DNA from: Lanius collurio
Lineage: Eukaryota > Chordata > Aves > Passeriformes > Laniidae
Assembly: GCA_020086605.1 (NCBI GenBank)
Contig: JACBWW010000015.1
Coordinates: 12,822,390 to 12,886,389, forward strand
Reading direction: 5' to 3'
DNA: 64,000 nucleotides
The notes below the pieces were generated by a model. It was not told the origin of the DNA. It made no database searches and saw only the letters and a list, made by a program, of their open reading frames with translations. Positions 52,501 through 64,000 of this stretch are shown here, piece by piece; position 1 is the first letter of the stretch, and each line of letters opens with the position of its first letter. Position numbers and translations under genes: made by a program.

Positions 52501-55500
52501 CAGAAACAAAAGAGTGGAAGAATTTTATTTCACTTTCTGTAGTAATTTTGGCAGAAGAAGTATGTAATAGAAGCAATAGATCTTATTTTGGAACACTATA
52601 AAATGGCACTCATTTTATTTACTCTGAGAAAATATGATCTAGCTAAAACTAGGATTATAAAATTATTATTATTATTATAAAATATTATATAAGGGTCAGC
52701 ATCTTCACTATTTTAAGGCTTGTTTGGAGCATCTGAGCATCCAAAATATTTCCACACAGAAAATAAAACCCACACAATAAAAGGAAGAAAAACCACTATA
52801 ACCATCATACTAGTCTTGAGCAGCAACAACACATTAACAAAAATGCTGGCAGGCATTTACTCAGCATAATTAAACAATTTAATTAACAGAGATGTAAAGG
52901 AAAAAAATTATCTAATTGTACAATTTGATCAAATGTTTTAAGAGCTGCTTTAAAAAAAAGCACAGAAACCAAAGAAACCTTTCAAAGAATACACTATCTG
53001 TGACAGAAGCCAGTAAAACAAGGAATATTCACTGTTCTAACTGAATTCCTATGCTTATGCACAATGGGGTGCCTGCTTAACTACTTCTTTTAAAGTGCTG
53101 TCCATATAACTCAGAGAAGTCAGGTTTCCTTGTGAATTTCCCATGAAAATGCATGGAAATCATAATGATACAAAATTATTTAATGCATTTAAGTCAAGGA
53201 AAAGACAGGAATCTTTTCATCAGAGAAAAGGAGGAACCAAGTCCATAGGCTTAAAGAAGTGTTTGCTTATGAGATATACTGCAGAGAAATACTTATTTTT
53301 CCTCTCTAATAAATGTATACACAAAAAAGCCATCTAGAAGCTTCAGCATCCGCATTTCTTGTTCTTCTCTTGGTGGAAACATTGCATAGAAGAAATCACC
53401 TGTAATTTTTTTTATTTCTGAGCATTGGAATGTTCTCAAAACATTACATATACCATATTTCAGAAGATGAAAACAGCAAAATCTCATAGAATAGTTTCAC
53501 TACCCTTCTTAAATAACTGACCTAGTACCACTACACAAAAAATTTCTTATTCTACACCTTAAGGTACTCAGATGTGTTAAAAATGTACTCTAGCACTCTA
53601 GTTTGGGAAGCAATCACCTGGGGATTGTGAGACCATCCTTTGCTATTATTTTACCTGCAGATCTGCAGATCTGGAAGTTTTCGGTGCTCTCTATCAAAAT
53701 AATCCCACCTTTTCTCTGTTTAGTACACCTATTTAATGTTTCCAGTGAAAAGGCATGAAAGGCAACTGGTTAACAGACTGTTCTCTAGTGAGGTAGAGCC
53801 ATGGTTGGTATGTTTATAGTAGCAAAACTAACACAGTTTTTAACTACTCACCATTTAAATAAAGGAAGGAAAATTAGACAGCAAGACAGGGGTTTTTTTA
53901 TGACAGTTAGAACTAAAAATAAGCAAGTAATTTAAAAAGAAACTACACAATCTGAAGCACATGAGCATAATCCTTATAATCCTAAATATTTCCACAGAAG
54001 TTTTTATTCTTTTTCCCCAGTAGCTTTCCAATTCACTCACAGAACTCCATTATCACATCATTAAAGGAAGCCAAAACCACAAACAGATAATCTAATTAAT
54101 CAAATTAATTTGGCTTCATCCAGACAGGGCAAATTTCAACTTTTATTTATGTACATAAACAGCATTAAGCAATGGCAATGAATCAATTTCTAGAAGTATC
54201 ATTAGTAAGCATGACATTTTTTATTTCCTCCCCTCTCTGCTCTGTTTCAGAGGAAATTCAATTACAGCTCTTAGTATCACTATTTATTAGATACATAGAT
54301 TTGTTAGCACTTACAAAACAGTGGGTGAGATCTGCACTGAGCTGCTTATGAAGACAAAACCTGCACTTACAATTCAAAGATCAGGGGTTAAAATAACTCC
54401 AAGCTGTCTCTGAGCTTTCAGCCGTACTTTTCTGACTCAAACTCCTCGAACAAGCAAAAAGACAGCTAACAGTTTATCCACTGCCCATGGAAATACATAA
54501 AAGATTTTGGCAAAATCTCCGTATTTGCAGAATAACTGATCAAAACATGTTTTATAAGACTGTATGGTTTGTGGTAGTATTAAGCTTTTACTTTTTTTCC
54601 AAGAGAGAAAAAGGTTTAAAATCTGTTGACTGTTTTACTGGGTATCCTTGGGAGAATGAGCTCCATTCACCATCTGATGCTAAAAGAGCAGTGTATGTTT
54701 TATTCAGTCCCCAGGAAGGGCCCTGAGCATCAGCCATACCACAAAAACAAGAATGTTATGTATGTTGTCTGGCAGAGGATATTCTTTTTTAGATGAGTAT
54801 CACATAAACATGTCCTGTTTAGGATGTATTCTCTTTCAGGTTTTAAGAAAAATTAGTGATGTTTTTTCTTTAAATTCTGGCTTGGTATATGTGGCACAAA
54901 AGTGGGTGAGAGTGGGGTACTAGAAGGAATACTTTCTCTAAAGTGAGTGACCTTCATAAATATTAAAATATTTTGCAGAAACAGGGATAGTATGAGGCCC
55001 ATTTCTGATGGATCATCAGGTAAGTATGGGCTCCAGGCTACACTGGCTGTGTGAATGTCTTTCAGTTAGTGTTTTACAGGTTTCTAACTCTCAGTTCAGC
55101 AGTGGCTCAGAGGCTTGGGAAGTTTCAGCTACTAAGGCTCCTGCAGTTTCCAAATGGTTCAAAACCAGTGGAAAGATAAATTTCTTGAAGGGCATTGGAA
55201 GCTATTTCTAGTTGGTAAAGACATTCTGTACTGGAACAAAACAAAGGACAGCCCCAACTACTATGCTAATTCTGGGAATTTAAATGCCTTCACTAAACGG
55301 ATTCGCGGCCTTTGTCCAGCTTCGGGAGAGGCCCAAGTTCATGTTCTTTCTCAGTGACTATGCTCAAGCTGTTATTTACAATGTCAAAGGAAGATACACA
55401 TAAAAACCCAAAGTCATTACACACAGGTCTGCAATATTTATGTTAACATACTGATGCCTTCATATATCTACCATAAAACTGTGGACTGAGCAGCAAGCTA

Positions 55501-58500
55501 CTCACCTTGTTACTAGTTCTTCTTCTGGTTTTTCATGCTCTAATAGGTGTTGAAAGTAATTCTGCAGGGCTTGAGCAGTTAAAGTTTTCTTTAAGTATGG
55601 ATAGTAGAGGGGATGCCGTGCTATCACACCTGTTAGGCATTAACTGGCATTAGTTGAAATAGGAACTGTTAAAACCAATTTGTATTTATCCTTTCAAAAC
55701 CAATTTGAGATCGTCCGCTTAACTGAAACTGTACATATGGATCCTCTTTAATGAGCTCCTGAATAAAAAATACAACAGTATGACAGATCTCCCTCTGTCA
55801 GTAGAGATGTAGGGTGGAGCATGACACAAAAGAATGCTAAATGACCACTAAGTGATCACTGGATTTTTTAAGGCTGCAAACAGTCCCTGCCACACTGAAA
55901 GACACCTAAAGAACAACAACATCACAACAAACAACCCACAGGCAGTTCTCTTCCCTTAAATGGTTTGCAAGACTTGGATATCTAAGTCATCACAATTAAC
56001 CACAGTAAGGCCTCGTAAGTGAGCTGAAGGTTTGGTCCTTGCCCCACTGCTTGCACGGGATTCTGACGTGTGACAAATCAGTTATATTTTTATTGCTGTA
56101 AATACGCTCTATAACATTCAGCTAATTTTATGCTGAAGCTGAGGTTCCAGAGCAGGATCAGGAAAAGAGCTTTATGTCACAGGGACCTTTCTATCTGTGG
56201 ACTTTAATTAGAGGTCAAGTTTATTGTTGAAATTGTTGTTCCTTTATATCTGAAGCAGTCTATTAGGTATCCATCATTCATGACTTGGCAATGCTACATT
56301 GCAACAGTGGTCAATCATGGAGAAAGAAAAAGGAAAAAAAAAAATCAACATTGCTTCATTCTTCAACCCAAAAAAGACCAGTTTCACAAACAAGGACAAG
56401 AAAACTATATTCCTAAATACAAGTGAACAAAATTAATCTGTTTTAGCATGACAGCTAATAGCAAATCAAATCCCAAACGCACCTTTAATTCATACTGAGC
56501 TTTGAACACCACACGCTCTCATCTTCCAACAAGTAAGAGAGCCAATTGTTGCATGCAGAAGTAAGGAATAGAAGGAATTATTAAACAATGCAAGAAGCAG
56601 CACAATCAATGCAAAGAGACTGCATACTGAAATATACCATTTGCATTAGCAATATAATAAAAACATTCTTGTGCATACTTTAGTATTTCCTAACACTGTC
56701 AATGTTTTAGTCATAGACATGCTACAAAATCAATGTATGAAAATATTATACATGATAAGACAACCAAGAAATTCTATTACATGACATACACACATGAAGA
56801 GTAGCAACTGATGTGTAAAGGAAACCTTAAAAAGGCAGCTCTTAACTTTTGGGAGCTCAACTTTCCAACCCTAAACAAAAATCTTTCTTTTTAGTATAAC
56901 ATGCTAATATTTTTTCTTAGTACTTCAGATTACAACAGCTGCTAATCAGAAGACTACAGATATTTCATTTGGAAAATCCATGTTCAGTACGTATTCACTT
57001 TTGTTTCAGCACAGTTTAAAAAAAAATATCATGATGGTTAAAAAATTAAGACCAGCACTTGATATGTAACTCTTATGTGAAAATCCTACATCACTTCAGA
57101 AAGCAACAGAAAGAAAAATACCTATGTTTGCAGAATTGCCTTTGTCTCCACTTCTAGTATAGGCAAGATCTTCTAAGCGATAAGTATGTGGACCACTTGG
57201 CAGATCTGTACAACATAAAAATGAATTAATTTTAATGGTGCTACAAATAATAGCATATTGTGAAGGAGGAACTGTCAGTTTAAGTGTATGATTTTTGCAT
57301 TGTTTGCAGTACTTCTGAAAACATTTCCAATCCATCTTCTCACAGGAGCACCTAGAGAAAAAGAGATGAGACTTGGGGCCAAATTGATGAAGTTGATCCC
57401 TCCAGCTTCATCTCCCAAATTGCTTTTACTTTTTTACAGCCAAATGCTGTACCAGGCATCCCCTCTTGCATCACCCTTCAATATGACAATCCATCTTGGT
57501 CTTAGCAATGCAGTATCTCTGAGGGAGCCATAGCAGCTGCTTGTCTTTTCTTGCCGAACCAGCAACTTCTGTCCCGTTAGCACACAGATCTCTGCTTCCA
57601 GTGCAGGTGGAAAATACCTGAAGTTGCTACTGTCCTGATAATTCTGTAACATCTGCCTAATCTTCTAATGCCTGTAGAAAACAGTAACAATTTAAAATCC
57701 TTTTCGAGACAACACATCTCTCACTTGCATTTGCACTGTTGTAACATTACTTATCCAGCTGTATAGAAGAAACCTAAGATTTCTTTTTCAAGTTACTGTT
57801 TTTATAAATATCTCAGTATTATACATGAAAATGTATGCTCTCTAGGAAGCCAATCTCAATTTTTTAACCTATGTCGGAGTACTGGATGTTCAAGGAACAT
57901 GGAGGTTGTTGCACTTCGCTGAACAAGTTCATACAAAATATTTTTCACCATCTACATGTCAAAAAGCAAACCCACTCCTGTCCAAATCCAGAAATTCAAT
58001 ATTGTGGGATCCACACAGTATATACCTAAGGTTTGATGGTTAAGTTACACAGCACAGATCTCTTGCAATTGTTGATCACTGAGAGTAGTAGGCTGTCACC
58101 ATCTACCTCCCGCTCTCTGAAGTGAGAGATGAAGCACCCACTTTGCTACTGAGTTTTTCATTGATCACAGTGTAACACAAACTTGAAACACAGTCTATAC
58201 CCAAGCTTTTAGGCAGTGAGAACTGCATAATTTTCAGTCAGTTTTGCCTCTGATCCAATTTTCCTACAGCCATATCAACTTTTCTGGCCTCCCTGGCTTT
58301 TGAATCCCACCATCAATAACAGACTGACCTCCACTCCTACCTCACAGTAAGCTTCTCATCCCTCAGTCCTTCTCTCATCTGTCCCCTTCCTGTCTTTTTC
58401 TCATCCTTCTGGATGCAAGTGGCAGTTCTCCCCTTTTCTCTCTGCTCCTTGGACACCAGTAAGGGAAGTACGTAGACCAGGGAAGCGACAGCTTTCCTGC

Positions 58501-61500
58501 TTTGTGACAGCTTCTGGTGCAACTGCTGCTGGTGGCAGCCATAAGAAGCAATTCCCAATGTCCCAAATTCAAAGGAATTGAATATACAGGGTCTTGGAAA
58601 TCAGTTATGCTGGACTAACTTCATGTTGCAAGGCACAATACAATTTGAAAATACATCAATCTGTCCTTTCTGTACCATAATTGCTTCTGCTGAGAATACC
58701 AAACTATTTGGGGCTTTTTTCCTTTTAAATTTTTTTTAAGTTGAGGGAGTAGGAGACCCACTGTTAAAGGTATTATGCTCCAAATTCTGGCCAGGGACAT
58801 CGTTTAGAGCACAGTACACCTACTATGCAGGCACGAGTGGATATGTACTCTGTGAACTGCATCAGGTAATCAGGTAAACACAGCCCTAGCAAAATCATCA
58901 TTACCTTCAACTCCTTCCTGCCCACAGAAAATTGCTGACACAGACATGAGCCAGGCTGCCATGGGTAAGGGAGAAACTGTGACCAAATCCTACTGGCTGC
59001 AGTTTTCACAGACCCTTTCAGAACGGGAAGCTGAAAGTCTGTGCCAGTGGCAGCTAAACAGATCCCTACAGTCCATTTGGGTATGGGGTGGGAGATGCAC
59101 TGGGTAACAAAAATGCCTCGGTACAACAGGACACATAATTTGTATAGTGCATCTGTATTTGGTTGAAGCAGATCAGGCAACACTCACAAGAGGAGCTTTG
59201 CTGGTACATGCAAGTGGCAATAACAAGGAAAATAATAATGAAGAACTAGGGGCTCACCACAGCAACCTCTTCTACTAGCATAGCTGGATCAGAAAATCTC
59301 ACAATCTACCCAAAAAACAACCTATCAGCATTAAACTGTTTTAATTAAGACCTAAAGTTTTATAATATATATTGGGTCACTGTGAAAGATGAGGTAAGAG
59401 TGATTAGAACTTAGTCTGGCACAATGGCTCCTCACTAGTAGAAAGTCACAGTAGCATGAAATGTAAAAGAGGTAATACAGGAGGTCTGTTTTGAGCTTGA
59501 AGCTCACAATCTTTTCCATGTTCACTTGCAAGCACAAATGTGCCACAGAATTTGGCAGAGAATATTTAAGGATGTATTTATTTAATCAGGGATTATTATT
59601 TTTGATTCAACATCTCAATTGAGAGTGGATCTGAAAGTCCAGCTAAAGCTCATTGCTCATTTTGGACAAGACTACCTCACTTCATACACTACAGAAATCA
59701 CATTAATTTTAATAACTTCATTCAATATACAATTCAATATACAAAAGAGAGCACTTCTTCAAAGGCTGAAATTTGACAATATCTAAATTGCATAAGCTGT
59801 AGAAATCTTTTCTCCATCAGACATTTTACACAGTCAGTCTGACAATCTCCCTTTAAACAAAACTAATTCAAGTTAGTGTTCTGGTGTTCTCATTTATTAC
59901 TACCCTAATTGATTTATCTTTCATGATCTGTTTATCAGTAAATTGTTTTCATTTAATAAACATCTTAAACAAATCTACGAAAGAATTCCCTTCAAAGCTA
60001 GGGAAAATGGTAAATTCAAATTCCACCCTCCCAGACCCACATCTAGCAGCATATTTCAAATCCATTTTCACATATTTCTCTTATCTATTCAACAACAACT
60101 AACAGTCCCTCACACTTGAGATAACCATGAAACTAAGAAAAATACTTTCCCTCCTATCTAAATGCTGACAGAAAATGCTTTAGCAGAAGCTATTCCTTTT
60201 ACAGTCTAAGCCATTTGTCTTTCTCATCCATGCTGTTCTACATTAAGCCACAGAACTAGGTAACTGTTTAGTCACATACACTAAATATTTATATTTACAA
60301 CTAAGGGCAAAAGTTTAGAGATCCTTCTCAGGGAAAACAACCACAGAAGTTCTGCTGTCTCTCAAAAGTGGGGTTTTGGCTGAAAAAAAGCCTGAAGAAT
60401 TCAGTAGTTTAATGCTGGTGACAGGCACCTCAGAAAGTTTTCTCAAATTATAAAAAGGCAACAGGGAGTCCAATAGCTTTTTGCTTCTCCAATATTTAGC
60501 ACTGTAGTCACCTTGAAAAAAATCCCCAAACCCAGGACCTTTGCTAACCCTTTCATTAAGCAGAACAATGACTTCCTGTTCCTTAACTTGCCAAGTCTGA
60601 TGGTGCAAATACCCCACTGCTCCTCCTCCTGAGAACTCCAGGGATCCGAGAGATGCTGGTGTGACATCATATTTCCAACAGACATAAGAGTTGAAACCAT
60701 ACTTAAGGAGTTTAACTTGTTGCTGCACAGCACAAATCATTGTATTGAGGAGATGTTTGAACAGATGGGGAAAATGAACACATGCATGGCAATCAGGTAT
60801 CCACTATCAGTGGCTTTCAAATGGCAATACCACAGTCATGTACATATTTCAAAATTTCTCTATGTGATACAGAACATTCCCTACTAATTCATACTAGTTG
60901 TTACACTATTCTATTACTAGTTTTATGAAACACTACTCACCTTTATCTGGAATCCAGAATAAACCTTAACATGTAAGCGCCTCAACAGCATTAATTTTTC
61001 AAGTATACACAGACTGAATTACTCTTTCAACATCAGTATTATTTTTAGAAATTTTTCTAACTCATAATTTTTAGGTAGAGCCACCTCATTTAGATTTTAA
61101 AATACTTATCCACAACATTAAATTAATTCTCTCAGTTCTCTGGTAAGCAGAAATAAAATAATGAAGATTGTATGAGCCAAAAGGGAATTATGGAGCATGC
61201 TATACATTAAGAAACACTGTATATAGTTCAGCTATTAGAAATAAAAAAAAATTTCAGGTGTCCAGCACTTTCAATAATTGCTTGTATGAGCAACTCTGAT
61301 TTAACACTTCATTTTCACTGCAGATATCCTGACCTGCTCCATTCAGCTCACTAGTTAGCCCTTCTCAAGGTTCTTCTTTTCTGAGAAAATTTGGTTTTCC
61401 AGTGATCCCGTTCTTGTTGATTTTGTGAAGGCTGCCATATGGAACCGGATCAAATTTTAAGTATCTAAGTGCTGTAAGACTGTAAGTCATTCTGTATGTC

Positions 61501-61967
61501 AGTCTTCTATTCTAAGCACTATTTTGATGTAAGATAAACCCAACTATTTCCAGGATTCACAAAAAGTAAGATTACAGTATACTTTGAAACCACGTTTCAA
61601 TTTCAAGCTAGCTTTGTATGGTCTTCAGTTGTCTTTAAGGCCTAGGGCTGTTAAATAAAAATTTACTTCCATACTTGTTATAGTCTCAAATACATGTTAC
61701 ACTGCATGATAATAACCACCTAACAAGTAAACCGTGTGTTTTGCAACAGTCATAAAAATGCATCACATAGAGAGAAAACGTATTTCACAGACAAAATCTA
61801 ATATGATTTACCAGGACAAAGATAGCAAATTATACATTCACAAAGATGAACATACCTTTCAATTCACTGCTAATCTTGGGTAGATCAGATGAAACCACCT
61901 CATCTGATGTAAACGTGAGATCCTCCTCAAATACCTCAACATGCTGTCCATTTAAAAATAGATTGAT
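49503..61967 (-). CDS. AtuA-like C-terminal domain protein, 3' part of gene (five exons)
   Basis: Five exons join into 161 codons and a stop: 61967-61856, 57205-57122, 55629-55506, 50585-50495 and 49577-49503. Their phases agree (0, 1, 1, 2, 0). The product runs from NLFLNGQHVEVFEEDL through RLEDLAYTRSGDKGNSANIG, VIARHPLYYPYLKK, RYELPGIHGLNFVL, SLGGGGVASLRSDPQ and GKALGQMLLD to a TAA. This is the small C-terminal domain found after the AtuA (DUF1446) domain in bacterial acyclic terpene utilisation proteins, with its RSGDKG, NIG-IAR and GGGG-SLR-DPQGKALGQ motifs all in order. The N-terminal AtuA domain should lie beyond 64 kb. The function in animals is unknown to me; in bacteria these proteins belong to acyclic terpene breakdown. 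All exons are intact, so a working gene is likely. Confidence 0.85.
50495..50585 (-). CDS. AtuA-like gene, exon with GGGGVASLRSDPQ and GC donor
   Basis: This 91-bp exon has acceptor 'ttttattttacag'. It encodes YELPGIHGLNFVLKNSLGG and then GGVASLRSDPQ. It ends CAG followed by GCATGT, a GC rather than a GT donor. The protein match continues without a gap into the next exon, which fixes this border. Confidence 0.9.
51170..51897 (-). pseudogene. Possible decayed retrocopy in an AtuA-like gene intron
   Basis: Two Lys/Glu-rich open pieces follow each other on the minus strand (51897-51703 and 51456-51196), with stops between them. The second ends just before an AATAAA at about 51195 and a short A-rich stretch. 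This order fits an old processed pseudogene of a coiled-coil protein, but I do not recognise the parent. It may equally be chance in AT-rich DNA. Confidence 0.25.
55506..55629 (-). CDS. AtuA-like gene, exon with VIARHPLYYPYL
   Basis: This 124-bp exon encodes VIARHPLYYPYLKKTLTAQ, a helix region (ALQNYFQHLL), then EEELVTR at the next junction. The donor ACAAG|GTGAGT is strong; the acceptor 'gcctaacag' has a weak polypyrimidine tract. Phase is 1 in, 2 out. Confidence 0.88.
57122..57205 (-). CDS. AtuA-like gene, exon with RSGDKGNSANIG motif
   Basis: This 84-bp exon has acceptor 'tgttgtacag' and donor ATAG|GTATTT. It encodes LPSGPHTYRLEDLAYTRSG and then DKGNSANIG, the hallmark opening of the AtuA-like C-terminal domain. 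Phase is 1 at both ends. Confidence 0.9.
60315..60740 (-). other. Unrecognised 141-codon open frame in an intron
   Basis: The frame is open from MICAVQQQVKLL to SVVVFPEKDL inside the intron between the first two mapped exons of the AtuA-like gene. It is long for this base composition. No domain, signal peptide or membrane segment is evident, and no splice sites or repeat family explain it. It may be chance, a piece of an unrecognised mobile element, or a nested transcript. Confidence 0.25.
61856..61967 (-). CDS. AtuA-like gene, exon upstream of the C-terminal domain
   Basis: This 112-bp exon has acceptor 'ctattacag' and donor GAAAG|GTATG. It reads INLFLNGQHVEVFEEDL and on to KISSELK, an acidic linker-like stretch between the expected AtuA domain and the C-terminal domain. 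The junction codon with the next exon is GAT (Asp). It is the least conserved-looking of the five, so confidence rests on splice sites and phase. Confidence 0.7.
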
Positions 61968-62529
61968 CTGTAATAGAACACAGATTTTCAAATAGTCAAA
62001 TCAGAATTCCATTGCAATGTGAATAAATAAAGCATATTCCTAAGTAAGTATTGATTTAGTATACTTCCAGTATTAGCTTTACTAATTACTAATTTACTTT
62101 AGAAAAAGCGAGCTCTATTGCTCCCTTTTAAAAGGTCAAAATATAATAACAATTCATTATAAAACTTTTTTAGCAAAAAGAAGTCATAAAAATCCCCAAA
62201 GAAATGCTCTGTCCAGTTTGGTATCTTTTAAAGGAAGACAAATCTCTTTTCATCTCACTCTATGTACTGCAATATTATGTGGAATTTTGTGTCACAACTC
62301 TTGACAGCTGAATCCCAAAACTTAAATGTTTCCAACTTTTCCATGATGCAACCCGTTTTTCTTCTTAATGTTGCTCTCCCTATTAAAGACAAACTTCTCT
62401 CTGCATCCTGTATTCACCCTCAAATATATTTTGTGAAAGCTGCTAAAAAAAAATACATCAATACTGGAATTTTGGGGCGGATTGTTCCTCAGCAGAGAGT
62501 ACACTTTAAATCAAGGACTTTATAGTTTC

Positions 62530-62967
62530 CCATTCTCTGCCAGCAAGCAGTTGCACAGAGAGCTGGGAGACAGCAAGGCCAGGACCCCTGACCAGAACTG
62601 GCCAGAGGGATATTCCACACCAGAGACCATCATGCCCAGTATATAAACGGGGAGAATGGAGAGTTGGCTGGGAGCTGCTGATCACTGCTGGGGGACGGGC
62701 TGGGCACTGGCCAGTGGATGGAGAGACACTCTACTGTGCATCACTTAACCTTCTTGGGTATTATTTTCCTCTTTCTTTTTTCATTACCTCCCTTTTAATA
62801 ATACCAACAAGTACTACTTTGTTTCAATTATTAAACTGTTCTTATGTCAACTCCTAGGGGGTTTTTTTCACCATTTTTCCAATCCTTCTCCCTATTACAC
62901 TGGGGAGGGGGAAAGTGAGAGAGTGGCTGAGTGACACTTAGTTGCCAGCTGGGAATAAACTGTGACA
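62530..62967 (+). mobile_element. Solo LTR of an avian endogenous retrovirus
   Basis: The segment has the order typical of a common avian ERV LTR: 'gaactggccagagggatatt' and 'cagtatataaacgggg' (TATA, about 62638-62653), then 'ctgctgatcactgctggggg' and 'gggctgggcactgg', a T-rich tract, 'ttattaaactgttc' (polyadenylation region) and 'gcttagttgcc'-like sequence ending 'actgtgaca'. No gag, pol or env reading frame adjoins it, so it appears to be a recombined solo LTR. The left border is approximate. It may be the reason no further upstream exon is found here. Confidence 0.75.
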
Positions 62968-62969
62968 GG

Positions 62970-63460
62970 CCTTTTTCAAGCCCAACATGGGACTTAATGG
63001 ATTGAGGTAACAACCAATCTGATTAGCACATGTTAGAACAAATTTCTTTCAAGCATTCATTGTATTAGTTTAGTAGGCAGTGGTCACAATAATTTATTTG
63101 CTCTTAAAGTTGATGTGTTTGTTCCTTGTGTTCAATAACCTTACGTGCAGTATGTATTCCCTGTTAGCATGTTTATCACCCATGGAAACTGGGCTGAGGT
63201 TATCAAGCTGTACTTTGTAACACTGGCTAATGATACGATATAATTGTTGTGAAACTAATCTGGTATTTGCACTCAGCATTGCTGTCATCCCTGTACTTGG
63301 GTGACATCTATCAGAAACTATTGATAATTATAACTTTTCTCTTTGGAAACTCGGACCATGGAGGGGACATACTTTCCTTCATCTTCCCCTTATTTTCCAG
63401 GCTAGTTAAAATAGATCTTCAGAATTTTTAATATCCTGGGATGCCTAAACTAGTGTGCTC
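62970..63460. other. Unique sequence between LTR and CR1
   Basis: About 490 bases in which I see no gene or named repeat. It lies within the probable 5' intron of the AtuA-like gene. Confidence 0.4.
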
Positions 63461-63467
63461 CTATCAT

Positions 63468-64000
63468 TATGTCTTCACAGACTCAAGTAGGTTGGTAAAG
63501 ACCTCTGAGATAATTGAGTCCAACCTATGACCCAACACCACTTAGGTCAACTAGACCTAAGTGCCACATCCAGTCTTTCCTTTAGCGCTTCCGGGGATGG
63601 TGAAGCCAGGGATGTTACCTCCTCTCAGGCAGTTGTATAGTGTGAAAAGGTTGCCCCTTTTCACACCTGAACCTCCTCTTCCCCAAGCTAACCAACCACA
63701 GCTCCCTCAGCCGCTCTTCTTGAGACTTGTGCTCCAGACCCTTCACCAGCTTTGTCACCTTCTCTAGATATGCTCCAGCACTTCAAAGTCCCTTCTAAAT
63801 TGAGGGGCCCAGAACCGAACACAGGACTCAAGATGTGGCCTCACTAGTGAGGAATACAGGGGGATGGATGATCACTGTCCTGGTCCTGCTGGCCACACTA
63901 CTGCTGATACAGGCCAGGATGCCATTGGCCTTCTTGACCACCTGGGCACAAGCTGGCTCATGTCTTTTGAATATGTTCCAGGTCTTGTTTAAACAACTAT
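63468..64000 (-). repeat. CR1 LINE copy running off the right edge
   Basis: A reverse-oriented CR1 begins near 'gtaggttggtaaagacctct', followed by 'tccaacctatgacccaacacc', 'ctcccccagc'-like and 'gaggggcccagaaccgaaca' blocks and 'ggccaggatgccattggcct', the usual order toward the CR1 5' side. At over 530 bp it is the longest CR1 here and continues outside the window. Confidence 0.93.

Noticed and set aside
57434..57652. Minus-strand frame containing PRWIVILKGDARGDAW, faintly like an AlkB-type C-terminus
   Set aside because: The resemblance is a few residues, no catalytic His/Asp motif is present, and it falls in an AtuA-like intron without splice support.
1..64000. CRISPR arrays, bacterial operons, tRNA or rRNA genes
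   Set aside because: No spaced direct-repeat array, no cloverleaf with conserved T-arm and no rRNA core sequence was seen by eye on either strand. Intron-split genes and CR1 repeats show that this is vertebrate DNA.

Overview
The window looks like bird nuclear DNA. It is AT-rich with scattered CpG islands, contains several CR1 retrotransposon fragments (the dominant avian LINE) and an avian-type endogenous retrovirus LTR, and its genes are split by long introns. The neighbouring pair LRAT and RBM46 is the pair found side by side on human 4q32, so the locus is a conserved amniote block. Only eukaryotic signals are seen; there are no operons, ribosome-binding sites or CRISPR arrays.

Layout, left to right. 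Positions 1-12.3 kb hold no gene that I can support, only two old CR1 pieces and a 41-bp tandem duplication. Positions 12.3-28.4 kb carry RBM46 on the minus strand: a start exon at 25.8 kb, two RRM/dsRBD exons at 22 and 20 kb, a terminal exon near 13.1 kb that appears decayed, and a CpG-rich promoter region near 28 kb. Positions 28.5-42.3 kb are largely intergenic, with two CR1 copies, a microsatellite and a CpG-rich putative first exon at 32.5 kb. Positions 42.4-44.5 kb carry a complete two-coding-exon LRAT gene on the minus strand inside a strong CpG island. Positions 44.6-49.5 kb show no gene. Positions 49.5-62 kb carry, again on the minus strand, the last five exons of a gene whose product ends in the small C-terminal domain of AtuA-like proteins (bacterial acyclic terpene utilisation). 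Its 5' part lies beyond the right edge. The right end holds a solo LTR and a CR1 element that runs off the window.

The three genes share a strand but are separate eukaryotic units. LRAT makes retinyl esters from retinol, RBM46 is a germ-cell RNA-binding protein, and the third gene is of unknown function in animals. The points most worth a second look are the apparent loss of the canonical RBM46 C-terminal tail through frameshifts and stops in the terminal exon, the AtuA-like gene with a GC-AG intron beside LRAT, and the unexplained CpG-rich exon-like segment at 32.5 kb.
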